A stretch of 64,000 nt of DNA from Streptomyces antibioticus (GCF_001514065.1 NZ_KQ948435.1:248001-312000); one strand, 5' to 3'; shown: positions 7,373-16,567, counted from the first letter of the stretch. The notes: a model not told the origin generated them from the letters alone. Numbers and translations are program-made.

Positions 7373-9919
7373 ATGCGAACACCCCGTAGGACCCCCACGA
7401 ACGGCTCCGAACCGCCCTCCGCCGGCCCGGCCCGCGGCCGCCGCGCACACGCCGGACCACCGGCCGACGAAGGGCCGGACGACCCGATGGGCACCGTCCC
7501 CGACGACCCGCCCATGCACGCGGGAGGCTGGCGGATACGCCCGCGCACCGTGCGCGCCAAGATCGTCTGCCTGCTCATGGTGCCGGTGGTCTCCCTGCTC
7601 GCCCTGTGGGCGTACGCCACCGTGAGCACCGCCCAGGACGTCTCCCGGCTGCGGCAGTTGCAGCGGGTCGACTCCGAGATCCGCACCCCGGTCGCGGCGG
7701 CCGTCGCCGCCCTCCAGGCCGAGCGTGCGGCCGCGGTCCGCTATGCCACCGACCCGGCCGCGGGCCGGGCCGGCGACCTCAAGGCCCTCGCGGACCGCAC
7801 CGACAAGGCCGTGGCGCACCTGCGGCTCGGCGAGAACAACACCGTCGCGGACAGCGAGGAGCTGCCCGCCGGTGTGGCCCAGCGCCTCGAGACCTTCGTC
7901 AGCGGCGCCGAGGCACTGAGCTCCCTGCGCACCGCGGTCCTCGACCGCCGCGCGGGCTGGGACGAGACGTACGGGCGCTACACGCGCACCATCTCGACGG
8001 CCTTCTCCGTCGGCGGCGCCCTCACCGGCATCCAGGACGCCGAACTGGGCTCCGACGCGCGCGTGCTGCTCGAGTTCTCCCGCGCGGGCGAGGCCCTGTC
8101 CCAGGAGGACGTCGTGCTCTCCAGCGCACGGCTCGTCGGACGCCTCGACGGCACACGGCTGCGGCTGTTCACCGGCGCCGTCGACACCCGCCGCGCCCTC
8201 ACCGAGGCCGCCGTCGCCGATCTGCGCGGCTCCGAACGCGACGCCTGGCGGGACCTCGCCGACAGCGGTGACTACGTCGCCGTCGCGACCGTCGAGGACA
8301 GGGTCCTCACGAGCCGGGCCGGCGCCTCCGCGATCAACGCGGCACCCGAGGCGACCTGGGCGAAGGCCCACGCGCGCGTGCAGGACGGCATGCGGACGAT
8401 CGAGGCCGACACGGGACGCGGGGTCGCCGACCGCGCCGACCCGTTCACCCGCGGAATGCTCACCCCGGCCGGCGCGGCCGTCCTGCTCGGTCTCCTCGCC
8501 GTCGCCGCCTCCCTGGTCATCTCCGTGCGCATCGGACGCGGTCTCGTCGTCGAGCTGGTGAGCCTGCGCAACAGCGCCCTGGAGATCGCCCGGCGCAAAC
8601 TCCCCGAGGCCATGCGGAAACTCCGGGCCGGGGAGGAGATCGACATCCGCGCGGAGGCCCCGGCCGGGCCGCCCTCCGAGGACGAGACAGGGCAGGTCGC
8701 CGAGGCTCTCGGCACCGTGCACCGGGCCGCGCTGCGGGCCGCCGTGGAGCGTGCCGAGCTCGCCAGCGGCATCTCCGGGGTGTTCGTCAACCTCGCCCGG
8801 CGCAGCCAGGTCCTGGTCCACCGTCAGCTGAGCCTCCTGGACAGCATGGAGCGCCGCTCCGAGGACCCCGGCGAACTGAGCGACCTCTTCCGCCTCGATC
8901 ACCTCACCACCCGGATGCGGCGGCACGCGGAGAGCCTGATCATCCTCTCCGGCGCCGCACCCGGCCGGGCCTGGCGCATGCCGGTCTCCCTGACCAACGT
9001 GGTCCGCGCGGCCGTCTCGGAAGTCGAGGACTACGCGCGCGTGGAGGTACGTCAGCTCCCCGAGGCGTCGGTGGTCGGCGGCGCCGTCGCCGACCTCACC
9101 CACCTCCTCGCGGAGATCGTCGAGAACGCCGCGCAGTTCTCGCCGCCGCACACGCGTGTGCGCGTGACCGGCGAACCTGTCGGCAACGGCTACGCCGTCG
9201 AGGTCGAGGACCGCGGGCTCGGCATGGGCAAGGAGACCCTCACCGAGGCCAACCGCCGCATCGAGCAGTCCGAGGCGCTCGACCTCTTCGACAGCGACCG
9301 GCTCGGCCTGTTCGTGGTCAGCCGGCTGGCGGCCCGGCACGGCATCAAGGTGCACCTGCGCACCTCGCCGTACGGCGGCACCACCGCGGTGGTCCTGCTG
9401 CCCACCGCCCTGCTGCACAGCGGCGCGGAGGAACGTTCCCCCCGCAAGGCGGCCGACGCGGAACGCGAGTACGCGCGCGTGCCCAGTGCCGTCCGGCTCC
9501 AGGAATCCGTCCACGCGCCGGCCGACCGACCCGCACTGGTGGCCCCCGCACCACCGGCCCCGCCGGAGCACAGGGCGACAGCGAGGGCGGAGTCCGCAGG
9601 CGACACCCCGCCCCCCGGAGTCGCCACCCTGCGTCTGCACCGCCCCCAGGAGGACCCCGAAGGACCGGACGCCACGGACGACCTCCCGCGCCGCGTCCGG
9701 CAGGCAAACCTGGCTCCTCAACTGCGCGCGCCGCGCACCGAGGAACCGGAACCGCGGCCCGACCCGCAGGGCGACGACCGGCGCACCCCCGAGCTCGTAC
9801 GGGACCGCATGGCGGCCTACCGCGACGGCTGGGCACGCGGCGGCGGCCGCAGGCCCGGACACGGCGCCGCCCCGGATTCCCCGGGGCCAAGAGACAGCAG
9901 CGAAGGAGACCACGCATGA
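7373..9919 (+). CDS. cvnA: CvnA: conservon histidine-kinase-like membrane protein
   Basis: An 848-residue protein starting at ATG 7373 after GGCAGGAGGCC. Order: a Pro-rich cytoplasmic N-terminus (1-63); membrane segment 1 at about 64-84; an extracytoplasmic nitrate/nitrite-sensing-type helical domain (about 90-360); membrane segment 2 at about 366-388; a juxtamembrane HAMP-like region; a kinase dimer region (VHRQLSLLDSMERR); a GHKL ATPase domain with N box IVENAAQF near 577, G1 DRGLGMG near 614 and LGLFVVSRLAARHG near 645; then a disordered Pro/Arg-rich tail of about 160 residues. This is the architecture of the first gene of Streptomyces conservons, which assemble with roadblock, DUF742 and Ras-like partners in a signalling complex at the membrane. 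Its stop overlaps the cvnB start (ATGA). Confidence 0.93.
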   Translation: MRTPRRTPTNGSEPPSAGPARGRRAHAGPPADEGPDDPMGTVPDDPPMHAGGWRIRPRTVRAKIVCLLMVPVVSLLALWAYATVSTAQDVSRLRQLQRVDSEIRTPVAAAVAALQAERAAAVRYATDPAAGRAGDLKALADRTDKAVAHLRLGENNTVADSEELPAGVAQRLETFVSGAEALSSLRTAVLDRRAGWDETYGRYTRTISTAFSVGGALTGIQDAELGSDARVLLEFSRAGEALSQEDVVLSSARLVGRLDGTRLRLFTGAVDTRRALTEAAVADLRGSERDAWRDLADSGDYVAVATVEDRVLTSRAGASAINAAPEATWAKAHARVQDGMRTIEADTGRGVADRADPFTRGMLTPAGAAVLLGLLAVAASLVISVRIGRGLVVELVSLRNSALEIARRKLPEAMRKLRAGEEIDIRAEAPAGPPSEDETGQVAEALGTVHRAALRAAVERAELASGISGVFVNLARRSQVLVHRQLSLLDSMERRSEDPGELSDLFRLDHLTTRMRRHAESLIILSGAAPGRAWRMPVSLTNVVRAAVSEVEDYARVEVRQLPEASVVGGAVADLTHLLAEIVENAAQFSPPHTRVRVTGEPVGNGYAVEVEDRGLGMGKETLTEANRRIEQSEALDLFDSDRLGLFVVSRLAARHGIKVHLRTSPYGGTTAVVLLPTALLHSGAEERSPRKAADAEREYARVPSAVRLQESVHAPADRPALVAPAPPAPPEHRATARAESAGDTPPPGVATLRLHRPQEDPEGPDATDDLPRRVRQANLAPQLRAPRTEEPEPRPDPQGDDRRTPELVRDRMAAYRDGWARGGGRRPGHGAAPDSPGPRDSSEGDHA

Positions 9920-10350
9920 TCCAGGATCCGGCCATGAGGGCCGCTCAGCGGTCCGGCGAACTCGACTGGCTGCTGGACGACCTGGTACTGCGCGTCAGCG
10001 AGGTACGGCACGCCGTGGTGCTGTCCAACGACGGCCTCGCCGTGGGGGCGTCGACCGACCTGCGCCGCGAGGACGCGGAGCATCTCGCCGCGGTCGCCTC
10101 CGGCTTCCACAGCCTGGCCAAGGGCGCCGGACGCCACTTCGGCGCGGGCGGGGTGCGCCAGACGATGGTCGAGATGGACGACGGCTACCTGTTCGTGGCC
10201 GCCGCAGGCGACGGCTCCTGCCTCGCGCTCCTCACGGCCGTGACCGCCGACATCGGCCTCGTGGCCTACGAGATGGCCCGCCTGGTCAAACGTGTCGGCG
10301 AGCACCTGTACACGGCGCCGCGGGTAGCCGCACGGCCGCCCGCCGGATGA
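9916..10350 (+). CDS. cvnB: CvnB: roadblock/LC7 protein of the conservon
   Basis: A 144-residue roadblock/LC7 domain protein. The pattern LDWLLDDLVLRVSEVRHAVVLSNDGL, then DAEHLAAVASGFHSLAKGAGRHF and GVRQTMVEMDDGYLFV, is diagnostic of CvnB. Roadblock proteins act as regulators or scaffolds of small GTPases, here presumably CvnD. The ATG at 9916 overlaps the cvnA stop by four bases (ATGA), so translation is coupled. The last 20 or so residues after GEHLYTAPRVA are a variable tail. A second, very similar protein is encoded at 11697. Confidence 0.93.
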   Translation: MIQDPAMRAAQRSGELDWLLDDLVLRVSEVRHAVVLSNDGLAVGASTDLRREDAEHLAAVASGFHSLAKGAGRHFGAGGVRQTMVEMDDGYLFVAAAGDGSCLALLTAVTADIGLVAYEMARLVKRVGEHLYTAPRVAARPPAG

Positions 10351-10370
10351 GACGAGAAGGCGGTCCGCCC

Positions 10371-10784
10371 ATGACGGAGGACATGACGGGCGCCCCGCGC
10401 GAGCAGGGCAGCCAGTGGTACGACGGTGAGGCCGGACCCCTCGTCCGCCCGTACGCCATGACGGGCGGACGGACCAAACCCGGCCCCACCGGGGTGCGCT
10501 TCGACCTCATCGCCCTCGTCACGCTGGACGCGGCGGCACCCGGCCCCGACGAGGACACCTCGCTGGGGCCGGAGCACCGGGCGCTGATCGAACTGTGCCG
10601 TCCGGAGACCCAGTCCGTCGCCGAACTCGCCGCGGGCGCGGACCTGCCCCTGGGCGTGGTCCGGGTACTGCTCGGTGACCTCCTGGAACTCGGCTGCGTC
10701 ACCGTCAGCCGCCCCGTGCCGCCCGCGCAGCTTCCTGACGAACGGATTCTGCGCGAGGTCATCGAAGGACTGCGAGCTCTGTAG
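10371..10784 (+). CDS. cvnC: CvnC: DUF742 protein of the conservon
   Basis: A 137-residue DUF742 protein (EAGPLVRPYAMTGGRTKP, LSVAELAAGADLPLGVVRVLLGDLLELGCVTV), ending in the conserved EVIEGLRAL. The C-terminal half resembles a winged helix. I chose ATG 10371 with GAAGG nine bases upstream. An alternative ATG at 10347 overlaps the cvnB stop as ATGA and would add eight residues. In conservons CvnC contacts the kinase-like CvnA and the GTPase. Unusually, the next gene, cvnD, does not follow directly but after a 147-base gap. Confidence 0.9.
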   Translation: MTEDMTGAPREQGSQWYDGEAGPLVRPYAMTGGRTKPGPTGVRFDLIALVTLDAAAPGPDEDTSLGPEHRALIELCRPETQSVAELAAGADLPLGVVRVLLGDLLELGCVTVSRPVPPAQLPDERILREVIEGLRAL

Positions 10785-10841
10785 ATGAAAGTTCGAAAGC
10801 GCACACGCACGACTCGGTCACATCGGTCTAATAGCGGTCCA

Positions 10842-10856
10842 ACCCCTCGAAGGGGT
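10842..10856 (+). terminator. Short hairpin between cvnC and cvnD
   Basis: ACCCCT-CGA-AGGGGT is a perfect six-base-pair stem with a three-base loop, 58 bases after the cvnC stop and 76 before cvnD. There is no T-run, so full termination is unlikely. It may attenuate, or protect the 3' end of the upstream message. A separate cvnD promoter in this gap is possible, but I could not define one. Confidence 0.35.
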
Positions 10857-10931
10857 GCCGCAGTTGTCATCATGCTGACTTCACGCACCTGCACGGCCGA
10901 CCGTTGCCGGCACTCCCGAGAGAAGTGATCG

Positions 10932-11537
10932 ATGGTCTCCGAGACTTCCGATGCCCAGGGCGGCGAGCAGACCGCGCTGGCGTTGAAGATACTGGTCGCC
11001 GGCGGATTCGGCGTGGGCAAGACGACCCTGGTGGGCGCGGTCAGTGAGATCAGGCCGCTGCGGACCGAGGAACTGCTCAGCGAGGCCGGTCAGCTGGTCG
11101 ACGACACGGACGGCGTGGACCAGAAGGTCACGACGACGGTCGCCATGGACTTCGGCCGCATCACCATCCGCTCCGGCCTCTCCCTCTATCTCTTCGGCAC
11201 CCCCGGACAGGACCGTTTCTGGTTCCTGTGGGACGAGTTGTCGCAGGGGGCGCTCGGTGCCGTGGTCCTCGCGGACACCCGGCGGCTGGAGGACTGCTTC
11301 CCCGCGGTCGACTACTTCGAGCACCGGCACATCCCGTTCGTGGTGGCCGTCAACTGCTTCACGGGAGCCCGCACTTACGGCGCCCAGGACGTCTCGCGCG
11401 CCCTCGACCTGGACCGCGGCACCCCGGTGGTGCTGTGCGACGCCCGGGACCGCGACTCCGGGAAGGAGGTGCTGATCCGGCTCGTCGAGTACGCCGGGCG
11501 GATGCACACCGCCCGGCTCCTGGACTCGGTCGGCTGA
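10932..11537 (+). CDS. cvnD: CvnD: Ras-like GTPase of the conservon
   Basis: A 201-residue small GTP-binding protein. The P-loop is GGFGVGKTT at residues 24-32. Switch II is FGTPGQDRFWFLWDEL, with the catalytic-region Gln as in Ras and MglA. The usual NKxD specificity motif is replaced by NCFTGA, as is common in this CvnD/DUF697-like group. ATG 10932 follows GAGAGAAGTGATCG. It should switch between GTP and GDP states under CvnB and CvnC control and relay the CvnA signal; the downstream targets in Streptomyces are poorly known. The 147-base gap from cvnC is longer than in a typical conservon. Confidence 0.93.
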   Translation: MVSETSDAQGGEQTALALKILVAGGFGVGKTTLVGAVSEIRPLRTEELLSEAGQLVDDTDGVDQKVTTTVAMDFGRITIRSGLSLYLFGTPGQDRFWFLWDELSQGALGAVVLADTRRLEDCFPAVDYFEHRHIPFVVAVNCFTGARTYGAQDVSRALDLDRGTPVVLCDARDRDSGKEVLIRLVEYAGRMHTARLLDSVG

Positions 11538-11696
11538 ACCGCCCGAGTGCCACGGTCCCGCCGCGGCGAACTGACCGAAGGCCGCCGTTCTTACCCGTGC
11601 CATGCCCTGTTCTCCTTGCCCCTGACGCCAGTCGTCGGGAAGGGTGGCGAGGAACTCCTCCAGCCAGGGGGAGACGCCACACGGGGAGACGGAGAC

Positions 11697-12110
11697 ATGG
11701 CGCAGAACCAGGGACTCGGCTGGCTGCTGGACGATCTGACCGAGCGTGTCGACCACGTCCGGCACGCGTTGGTGCTGTCCAACGACGGCCTGGTGGCGGG
11801 GGCCAGCACGGGTCTGCGACGCGAGGACGCCGAACACCTCGCCGCCGTCGCGTCCGGACTGCACAGCCTGGCCAAGGGCTCCGGCCGGCACTTCGGTGCG
11901 GGCAGAGTCCGCCAGACGATGGTCGAGTTCGACGACGCGGTCCTGTTCGTGACCGCGGCGGGCACCGGCAGCTGTCTGTGCGTGCTCAGCGGCGCGCAGG
12001 CCGACATCGGTCAGATCGCCTACGAGATGACGCTGCTCGTCAATCGGGTCGGCGAGCACCTCGGCGTGGACGTCCGACAGCCCGAGCGGAGCCCGGCCGC
12101 GGACCTCTGA
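11697..12110 (+). CDS. Second roadblock/LC7 protein (CvnB paralog)
   Basis: A 137-residue roadblock/LC7 protein starting at ATG 11697 after GGAGACGGAGAC. By eye it matches the local CvnB along nearly its whole length (VRHALVLSNDGLVAGAS, RREDAEHLAAVASGLHSLAKGSGRHFGAG, VRQTMVEFDDAVLF), differing mainly at both ends. It looks like a duplicated cvnB placed after cvnD, 159 bases downstream. It may give the GTPase a second, alternative partner, or serve another conservon elsewhere in the genome. A clear terminator follows at 12162. Confidence 0.9.
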   Translation: MAQNQGLGWLLDDLTERVDHVRHALVLSNDGLVAGASTGLRREDAEHLAAVASGLHSLAKGSGRHFGAGRVRQTMVEFDDAVLFVTAAGTGSCLCVLSGAQADIGQIAYEMTLLVNRVGEHLGVDVRQPERSPAADL

Positions 12111-12161
12111 CCTGCTGTTTCGTCATCCTCCGTGGAGTTATCCACAGGCCCGCTCGGAGAT

Positions 12162-12184
12162 TAGCCCGACGGGCTACGGTTTTT
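12162..12184 (+). terminator. Rho-independent terminator after the conservon block
   Basis: The stem TAGCCC-GAC-GGGCTA is a perfect six-base-pair hairpin followed by CGGTTTTTG, a T-run that is rare in this GC-rich DNA. It lies 51 bases after the second roadblock gene and before DUF6397, marking the end of the conservon transcript. Confidence 0.7.
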
Positions 12185-12236
12185 GTCACGGCGAACGCAC
12201 ACAGCGTGAGCACCGACTCCACGGGGGAGTACGACC

Positions 12237-13124
12237 ATGACGGGCAGCACCCTCACCAGGCCCCAGCAGCTCACTCTCACTCCGGGCCGCGCGGCGCGCG
12301 AACTGGGTCTGAAGCGGAACGAGTTCGACCTGGGCGTGCATCTCGGCCATATCCGGACCGTGCCCGACGAAGGGGGAGGGGGCCGCCGGGTCCCCCGCAC
12401 CGAACTGGACCGGCTGCGCGCGGAGAATGACTTCCCCGAAGCGTTCCAGCGGCGGGTGCGGGTCGTGGGCACCACCGAGGGCGCGGACGTCATGGACATC
12501 CCCGCCGGCAGGTTCACACGCCTGGCGCGCCTCGGCGTCGTGGCGCCGGTGCGCTATTACCTCAACAGGTACCGGGCCGTCGTCTGGCTCTATCTCGCCG
12601 AGGAACTCGAGCAGTTCGCCGCCGACGAGCGCAACACCCCGCTGCTGCACGCCCGTCGCACCCCCGAGGGGATGCGGGGCCTGCTGGCGGAGGGAGTGGA
12701 TCTGCGTCCCCGCAACTGGCGTGCCCGGCACCGGGAGTTCCTGCTGCGGATGTCCGACGGCCCGTGGGAGAGCGCCGGGGCCCTCGCCGGCTTCCTCGAC
12801 TCCGCCCAGATCGCCGAGCTCGTCCGGGACCCGTACGAGCGCTCCTACCTGAACCGCTTCCGCCCCGTGCCGCCGAACCAGGGCGCACCGGGCACGCCGG
12901 CCGCGCAGCTCACCGAGAAGATCATGACGGCCGACGACCCGGACGAGATCGGCCGGCTGCGGGCCGACCTGGCTCGGGCGATGGAGGACGCCCGCATCCT
13001 CCGGCCCGCGCCACGCCCGGCGGGGGAGCAGCGGCCGCCGACACCCCCGCCCTCGCCCCAGGAAGCCGCATCCCGGCAAGCACCCCGAGGGTTCATGGGC
13101 TGGCTGCGCCGCAGAAGCGCATGA
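12237..13124 (+). CDS. DUF6397-type helix-turn-helix protein
   Basis: A 295-residue protein starting MTGSTLTRPQQLTLTPGRAARELGLKRNEFDLGVHLGHIRTV. Residues 15-60 resemble an excisionase/MerR-like DNA-binding fold (AARELGL followed by a strand pair). It continues with VPRTELDRLRAENDFPEAFQRRVRVV, then a helical region with RYYLNRYRAVVWLYLAEELEQFA. The C-terminus is Pro-rich and ends GFMGWLRRRSA. I recognise it as the Streptomyces DUF6397 family, whose role is unknown. It is separated from the conservon by a terminator and by 126 bases carrying its own promoter region. A regulatory role is plausible but unproven. Confidence 0.75.
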   Translation: MTGSTLTRPQQLTLTPGRAARELGLKRNEFDLGVHLGHIRTVPDEGGGGRRVPRTELDRLRAENDFPEAFQRRVRVVGTTEGADVMDIPAGRFTRLARLGVVAPVRYYLNRYRAVVWLYLAEELEQFAADERNTPLLHARRTPEGMRGLLAEGVDLRPRNWRARHREFLLRMSDGPWESAGALAGFLDSAQIAELVRDPYERSYLNRFRPVPPNQGAPGTPAAQLTEKIMTADDPDEIGRLRADLARAMEDARILRPAPRPAGEQRPPTPPPSPQEAASRQAPRGFMGWLRRRSA

Positions 13125-13164
13125 CGGAAAGGCGCGCACGACACGTACCCGCCCGGCCCAGGAC

Positions 13165-14034
13165 CTACAGCGCCCGGAACAGCCCCTCCTGGACGACGGA
13201 CACCAGCAGGCGCCCCTCCAGGTCGTAGATCCGTCCACGCGCCAGGCCCCGTCCGCCGGTCGCGATCGGGGACTCCTGGTCGTAGAGGAACCACTCGTCC
13301 GCGCGGAACGGCCGGTGGAACCACATCGCGTGATCCAGCGAGGCGATGTCGAAGCTGCGCGGCCCCCACAGCGGTTCCACCGGGATGCGCACGGCGTCCA
13401 GGAGCGTCATGTCACTGGCGTAGGTCAGGGCGCAGGTGTGCACGACCGGGTCGTCCCCGAGCGGCCCGACCGCGCGCATCCACACCGCGCTGCGCGGTTC
13501 GGCGTCCTTGACCTCCTCGGCCGTCCAGCGCAGCCGGTCCACATAACGGATGTCGAAGGGCTGACGGCGCGCCATCCGCTCCAACTGCTCCGGCAGCGCG
13601 CCCAGATGCTCGCGGATCTCCTCCGTGACCGTCGGCAGGGACTCGGGGTCCGGGACCTTGCGGGCCGGCGGCAGCTGATGCTCGAACGACCCCTGCTCAG
13701 GCTTGTGAAAGGAGGCGGTGAGATTGAAGATCGTGCGGCCCTGCTGCACGGCGGTGACCCGGCGGGTCGTGAACGACCGGCCGTCCCGCACCCGTTCGAC
13801 CTGGTACACGATCGGCACGCCCGGCCGGCCGGGGCGCAGGAAGTACGCGTGCAGCGAGTGCACGGGCCGGTCGCCCTCGGTGGTGCGGGCGGCGGCGACC
13901 AGCGCCTGGCCCGCCACCTGGCCGCCGAAGACCCGCTGCAGGGACTCCTGCGGGCTGCGGCCACGGAAGATGTTGACCTCGATCTGCTCCAGGTCGAGCA
14001 GGTCGACCAGTCGCTCGGCCGGGTTCGTCGTCAT
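13165..14034 (-). CDS. tesB: Acyl-CoA thioesterase II
   Basis: A 289-residue protein, close to the 286 of E. coli TesB, with two hot-dog domains. Conserved features: IFRGRSPQESLQRVFGGQVAGQALVAA near the N-terminus, HSLHAYFLRPG, DGRSFTTRRVTAVQQGRTIFN, and the C-terminal SLDHAMWFHRPFRADEWFLYDQESP and RGRIYDLEGRLLVSVVQEGL, which contain the expected catalytic Asp, Thr and Gln positions. It hydrolyses acyl-CoA to free acid and CoA. AGGAGAGACGCGGTC precedes ATG 14034. It lies 19 bases downstream of the helicase gene in the same direction, so the two are probably co-transcribed. Confidence 0.93.
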   Translation of the reverse strand: MTTNPAERLVDLLDLEQIEVNIFRGRSPQESLQRVFGGQVAGQALVAAARTTEGDRPVHSLHAYFLRPGRPGVPIVYQVERVRDGRSFTTRRVTAVQQGRTIFNLTASFHKPEQGSFEHQLPPARKVPDPESLPTVTEEIREHLGALPEQLERMARRQPFDIRYVDRLRWTAEEVKDAEPRSAVWMRAVGPLGDDPVVHTCALTYASDMTLLDAVRIPVEPLWGPRSFDIASLDHAMWFHRPFRADEWFLYDQESPIATGGRGLARGRIYDLEGRLLVSVVQEGLFRAL

Positions 14035-14053
14035 GACCGCGTCTCTCCTGTAC

Positions 14054-16567
14054 TCACAGCTGGCCGACGTCGGTGACCCGGACGACCGCGCGGCCCTCCG
14101 CGTCGGAGGCCGTCAGATCGACCTCCGCGCTGATGCCCCAGTCGTGGTCGTCGTTCGGGTCGTCGAAGATCTGCCGGACCCGCCACAGACGGTTCTCCGG
14201 CTGCTCCTCGATGATGAGCAGCTTCGGCCCGCGGGCGTCCGGGCCGGTGCCGAGGTCGTCGTACTCGTCCCAGTACTTGTCCATGGCCTCGCCCCATGCG
14301 TCGGCGTCCCAGCCGGCGTCGGCGTCCAGCTCGCCCAGCTCCTCGACCTGGTCCAGGGCGGCGAGCTCCACGCGGCGGAACATGGCGTTGCGGACCAGGA
14401 CGCGGAAGGCGCGCGCGTTGGTGGTGACCGGCTTGACCTCGTCGGCCTTCTCCTGGGCCTGCTCGGCGGTCATCTCCTCCGGGTTGGCGAGCTGCTCCCA
14501 CTCGTCCAGCAGGCTGGAGTCGACCTGGCGGACCATCTCGCCGAGCCACTCGATGAGGTCCTGGAGGTCCTCGGACTTGAGGTCGTCGGGGATGTTGTGG
14601 TCCAGCGCCTTGTAGGCACTGGCGAGGTAGCGCAGGACAATGCCCTCGGTGCGGGCGAGCTCGTAGAAGGACACCAACTCCGTGAACGACATGGCCCGTT
14701 CGTACATGTCACGGATGACGGACTTCGGGGAGAGCGGATGGTCGCCGACCCAGGGATGGCTCTTGCGGTAGGTGTTGTACGCGTGGAAGAGCAGCTCCTC
14801 CAGGGGCTTCGGGTACGAGATGTCCTGGAGGCGCTCCATGCGCTCCTCGTACTCCACGCCGTCGGCCTTCATCGCGGCGACGGCCTCCCCCTTCGCCTTG
14901 TTCAGCTGGGCGACGAGGATCTGCCGCGGATCGTCCAGCGTCGACTCGACGACGGAGACCATGTCCAGGGCGTAGGACGGCGATTCGGGGTCGAGGAGCT
15001 CGAACGCGGCGAGGGCGAAGGTGGACAGCGGCTGGTTCAGCGCGAAGTCCTGCTGGAGGTCGACGGTGAGGCGGACGATGCGTCCGGTGGCGTCCGGCTC
15101 GTCCAGCTTCTCGACGATGCCGCCGTCCAGCAGCGAGCGGTAGATGGCGATCGCCCGGCGGATGTGCTTCAGCTGCGCCTTGCGCGGCTCGTGGTTGTCC
15201 TCCAGCAGATGCCGCATCGCGTCGAAGGCGTTGCCGGGGCGGGCGATCACCGACAGCAGCATCGTGTGCGTCACCCGGAAGCGGGAGGTCAAGGGCTCCG
15301 GTTCGGAGGCGATCAGCTTCTCGAAGGTGTTCTCCGTCCAGCCGACGAAGCCCTCCGGCGCCTTCTTGCGGACCACCTTGCGCCGCTTCTTCGGGTCGTC
15401 GCCGGCCTTGGAGAGGGCCTTCTCGTTCTCGATGACGTGCTCGGGCGCCTGGGCGACGACGAAGCCGGCCGTGTCGAACCCGGCCCGCCCGGCGCGGCCG
15501 GCGATCTGGTGGAACTCGCGGTTGCGCAGGGTGCGGACGCGGTTGCCGTCGTACTTGGTCAGGGCCGTGAACAGCACCGTGCGGATGGGGACGTTGACGC
15601 CCACGCCGAGCGTGTCGGTACCGCAGATGACCTTCAGCAGGCCCGCCTGCGCGAGCTTCTCCACCAGACGCCGGTACTTGGGCAGCATGCCGGCGTGGTG
15701 GACCCCGATGCCGTGCCGTACGTAACGGGAGAGGTTGCGGCCGAACTTGGTGGTGAAGCGGAAGTTGCCGATCAGATCGGCGATCTGCTCCTTCTCCTCC
15801 TTCGAGCACATGTTGATGCTCATCAGCGCCTGCGCCCGCTCCACGGCCTGCGCCTGGGTGAAGTGCACGATGTAGACAGGCGCCTGCCTGGTCTGCAGCA
15901 GCTCGGTCAGCGTCTCGGTGAGCGGGGTGAACTTGTACTCGTAGGACAGCGGCACCGGACGGGTCGCCGAGCGGACCACCGCCGTCGGGCGGCCGGTGCG
16001 CCGGGTGAGGTCCTTCTCGAACATCGAGACATCGCCGAGCGTGGCCGACATCAGGATGAACTGCGCCTGCGGCAGCTCCAGGATCGGGATCTGCCAGGCC
16101 CAGCCGCGGTCGCCCTCCGCGTAGAAGTGGAACTCGTCCATCACCACCTGGCCGACGTCCGCCTGCTTGCCGTCGCGCAGCGCGATCGACGCGAGCACCT
16201 CGGCGGTGCAGCAGATGACGGGGGCGTCGGAGTTGACGGAGGCGTCGCCGGTGAGCATGCCGACGTTCTCGGTGCCGAAGATCTTGCACAGCTCGAAGAA
16301 CTTCTCCGAGACCAGCGCCTTGATCGGAGCCGTGTAGAAGGTGACCTCGTCACGGGCGAGCGCGGCGAAGTGGGCGGCCGCCGCGATCATGCTCTTGCCG
16401 GAGCCGGTGGGCGTCGACACGATCACGTTCGCACCGGAGACCACCTCGATCAGCGCCTCCTCCTGATGGGGGTAGAGCGTGAGCCCGCGCTCCTCGGCCC
16501 ACGACTCGAAGGCTTCGTAGAGGGCGTCGGGGTCTGCGGTCTGCGGCAGCTGATCGATGAGGGTCAC
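14054..16567 (-). CDS. DEAD/DEAH-box RNA helicase with DUF3516 C-terminus
   Basis: I chose GTG 16567 (VTLIDQLPQTADPDALYEAFESWAEERGL), the conserved family start; the frame is open 20 codons further but without a ribosome site. The product has 837 residues. Helicase motifs: Q-region YPHQEEALIEVVSGANVIV, Walker A STPTGSGKS at 51-59, DEFH at 144-147, SAT at 174-176, HHAGMLPKYRR, and motif VI HQIAGRAGRAGFD. This is the Ski2/Mtr4-like arrangement. The C-terminal half is the DUF3516 region found in actinobacterial members. The likely role is ATP-dependent RNA unwinding in RNA turnover or ribosome work, in the cytoplasm. It is divergent from the YdjM-type gene and upstream of tesB. Confidence 0.92.
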   Translation of the reverse strand: MTLIDQLPQTADPDALYEAFESWAEERGLTLYPHQEEALIEVVSGANVIVSTPTGSGKSMIAAAAHFAALARDEVTFYTAPIKALVSEKFFELCKIFGTENVGMLTGDASVNSDAPVICCTAEVLASIALRDGKQADVGQVVMDEFHFYAEGDRGWAWQIPILELPQAQFILMSATLGDVSMFEKDLTRRTGRPTAVVRSATRPVPLSYEYKFTPLTETLTELLQTRQAPVYIVHFTQAQAVERAQALMSINMCSKEEKEQIADLIGNFRFTTKFGRNLSRYVRHGIGVHHAGMLPKYRRLVEKLAQAGLLKVICGTDTLGVGVNVPIRTVLFTALTKYDGNRVRTLRNREFHQIAGRAGRAGFDTAGFVVAQAPEHVIENEKALSKAGDDPKKRRKVVRKKAPEGFVGWTENTFEKLIASEPEPLTSRFRVTHTMLLSVIARPGNAFDAMRHLLEDNHEPRKAQLKHIRRAIAIYRSLLDGGIVEKLDEPDATGRIVRLTVDLQQDFALNQPLSTFALAAFELLDPESPSYALDMVSVVESTLDDPRQILVAQLNKAKGEAVAAMKADGVEYEERMERLQDISYPKPLEELLFHAYNTYRKSHPWVGDHPLSPKSVIRDMYERAMSFTELVSFYELARTEGIVLRYLASAYKALDHNIPDDLKSEDLQDLIEWLGEMVRQVDSSLLDEWEQLANPEEMTAEQAQEKADEVKPVTTNARAFRVLVRNAMFRRVELAALDQVEELGELDADAGWDADAWGEAMDKYWDEYDDLGTGPDARGPKLLIIEEQPENRLWRVRQIFDDPNDDHDWGISAEVDLTASDAEGRAVVRVTDVGQL

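Noticed and set aside
7193..9913. A 906-codon open frame opposite cvnA
   Set aside because: Low-complexity antisense frame; the + strand has a complete conservon gene with all motifs.
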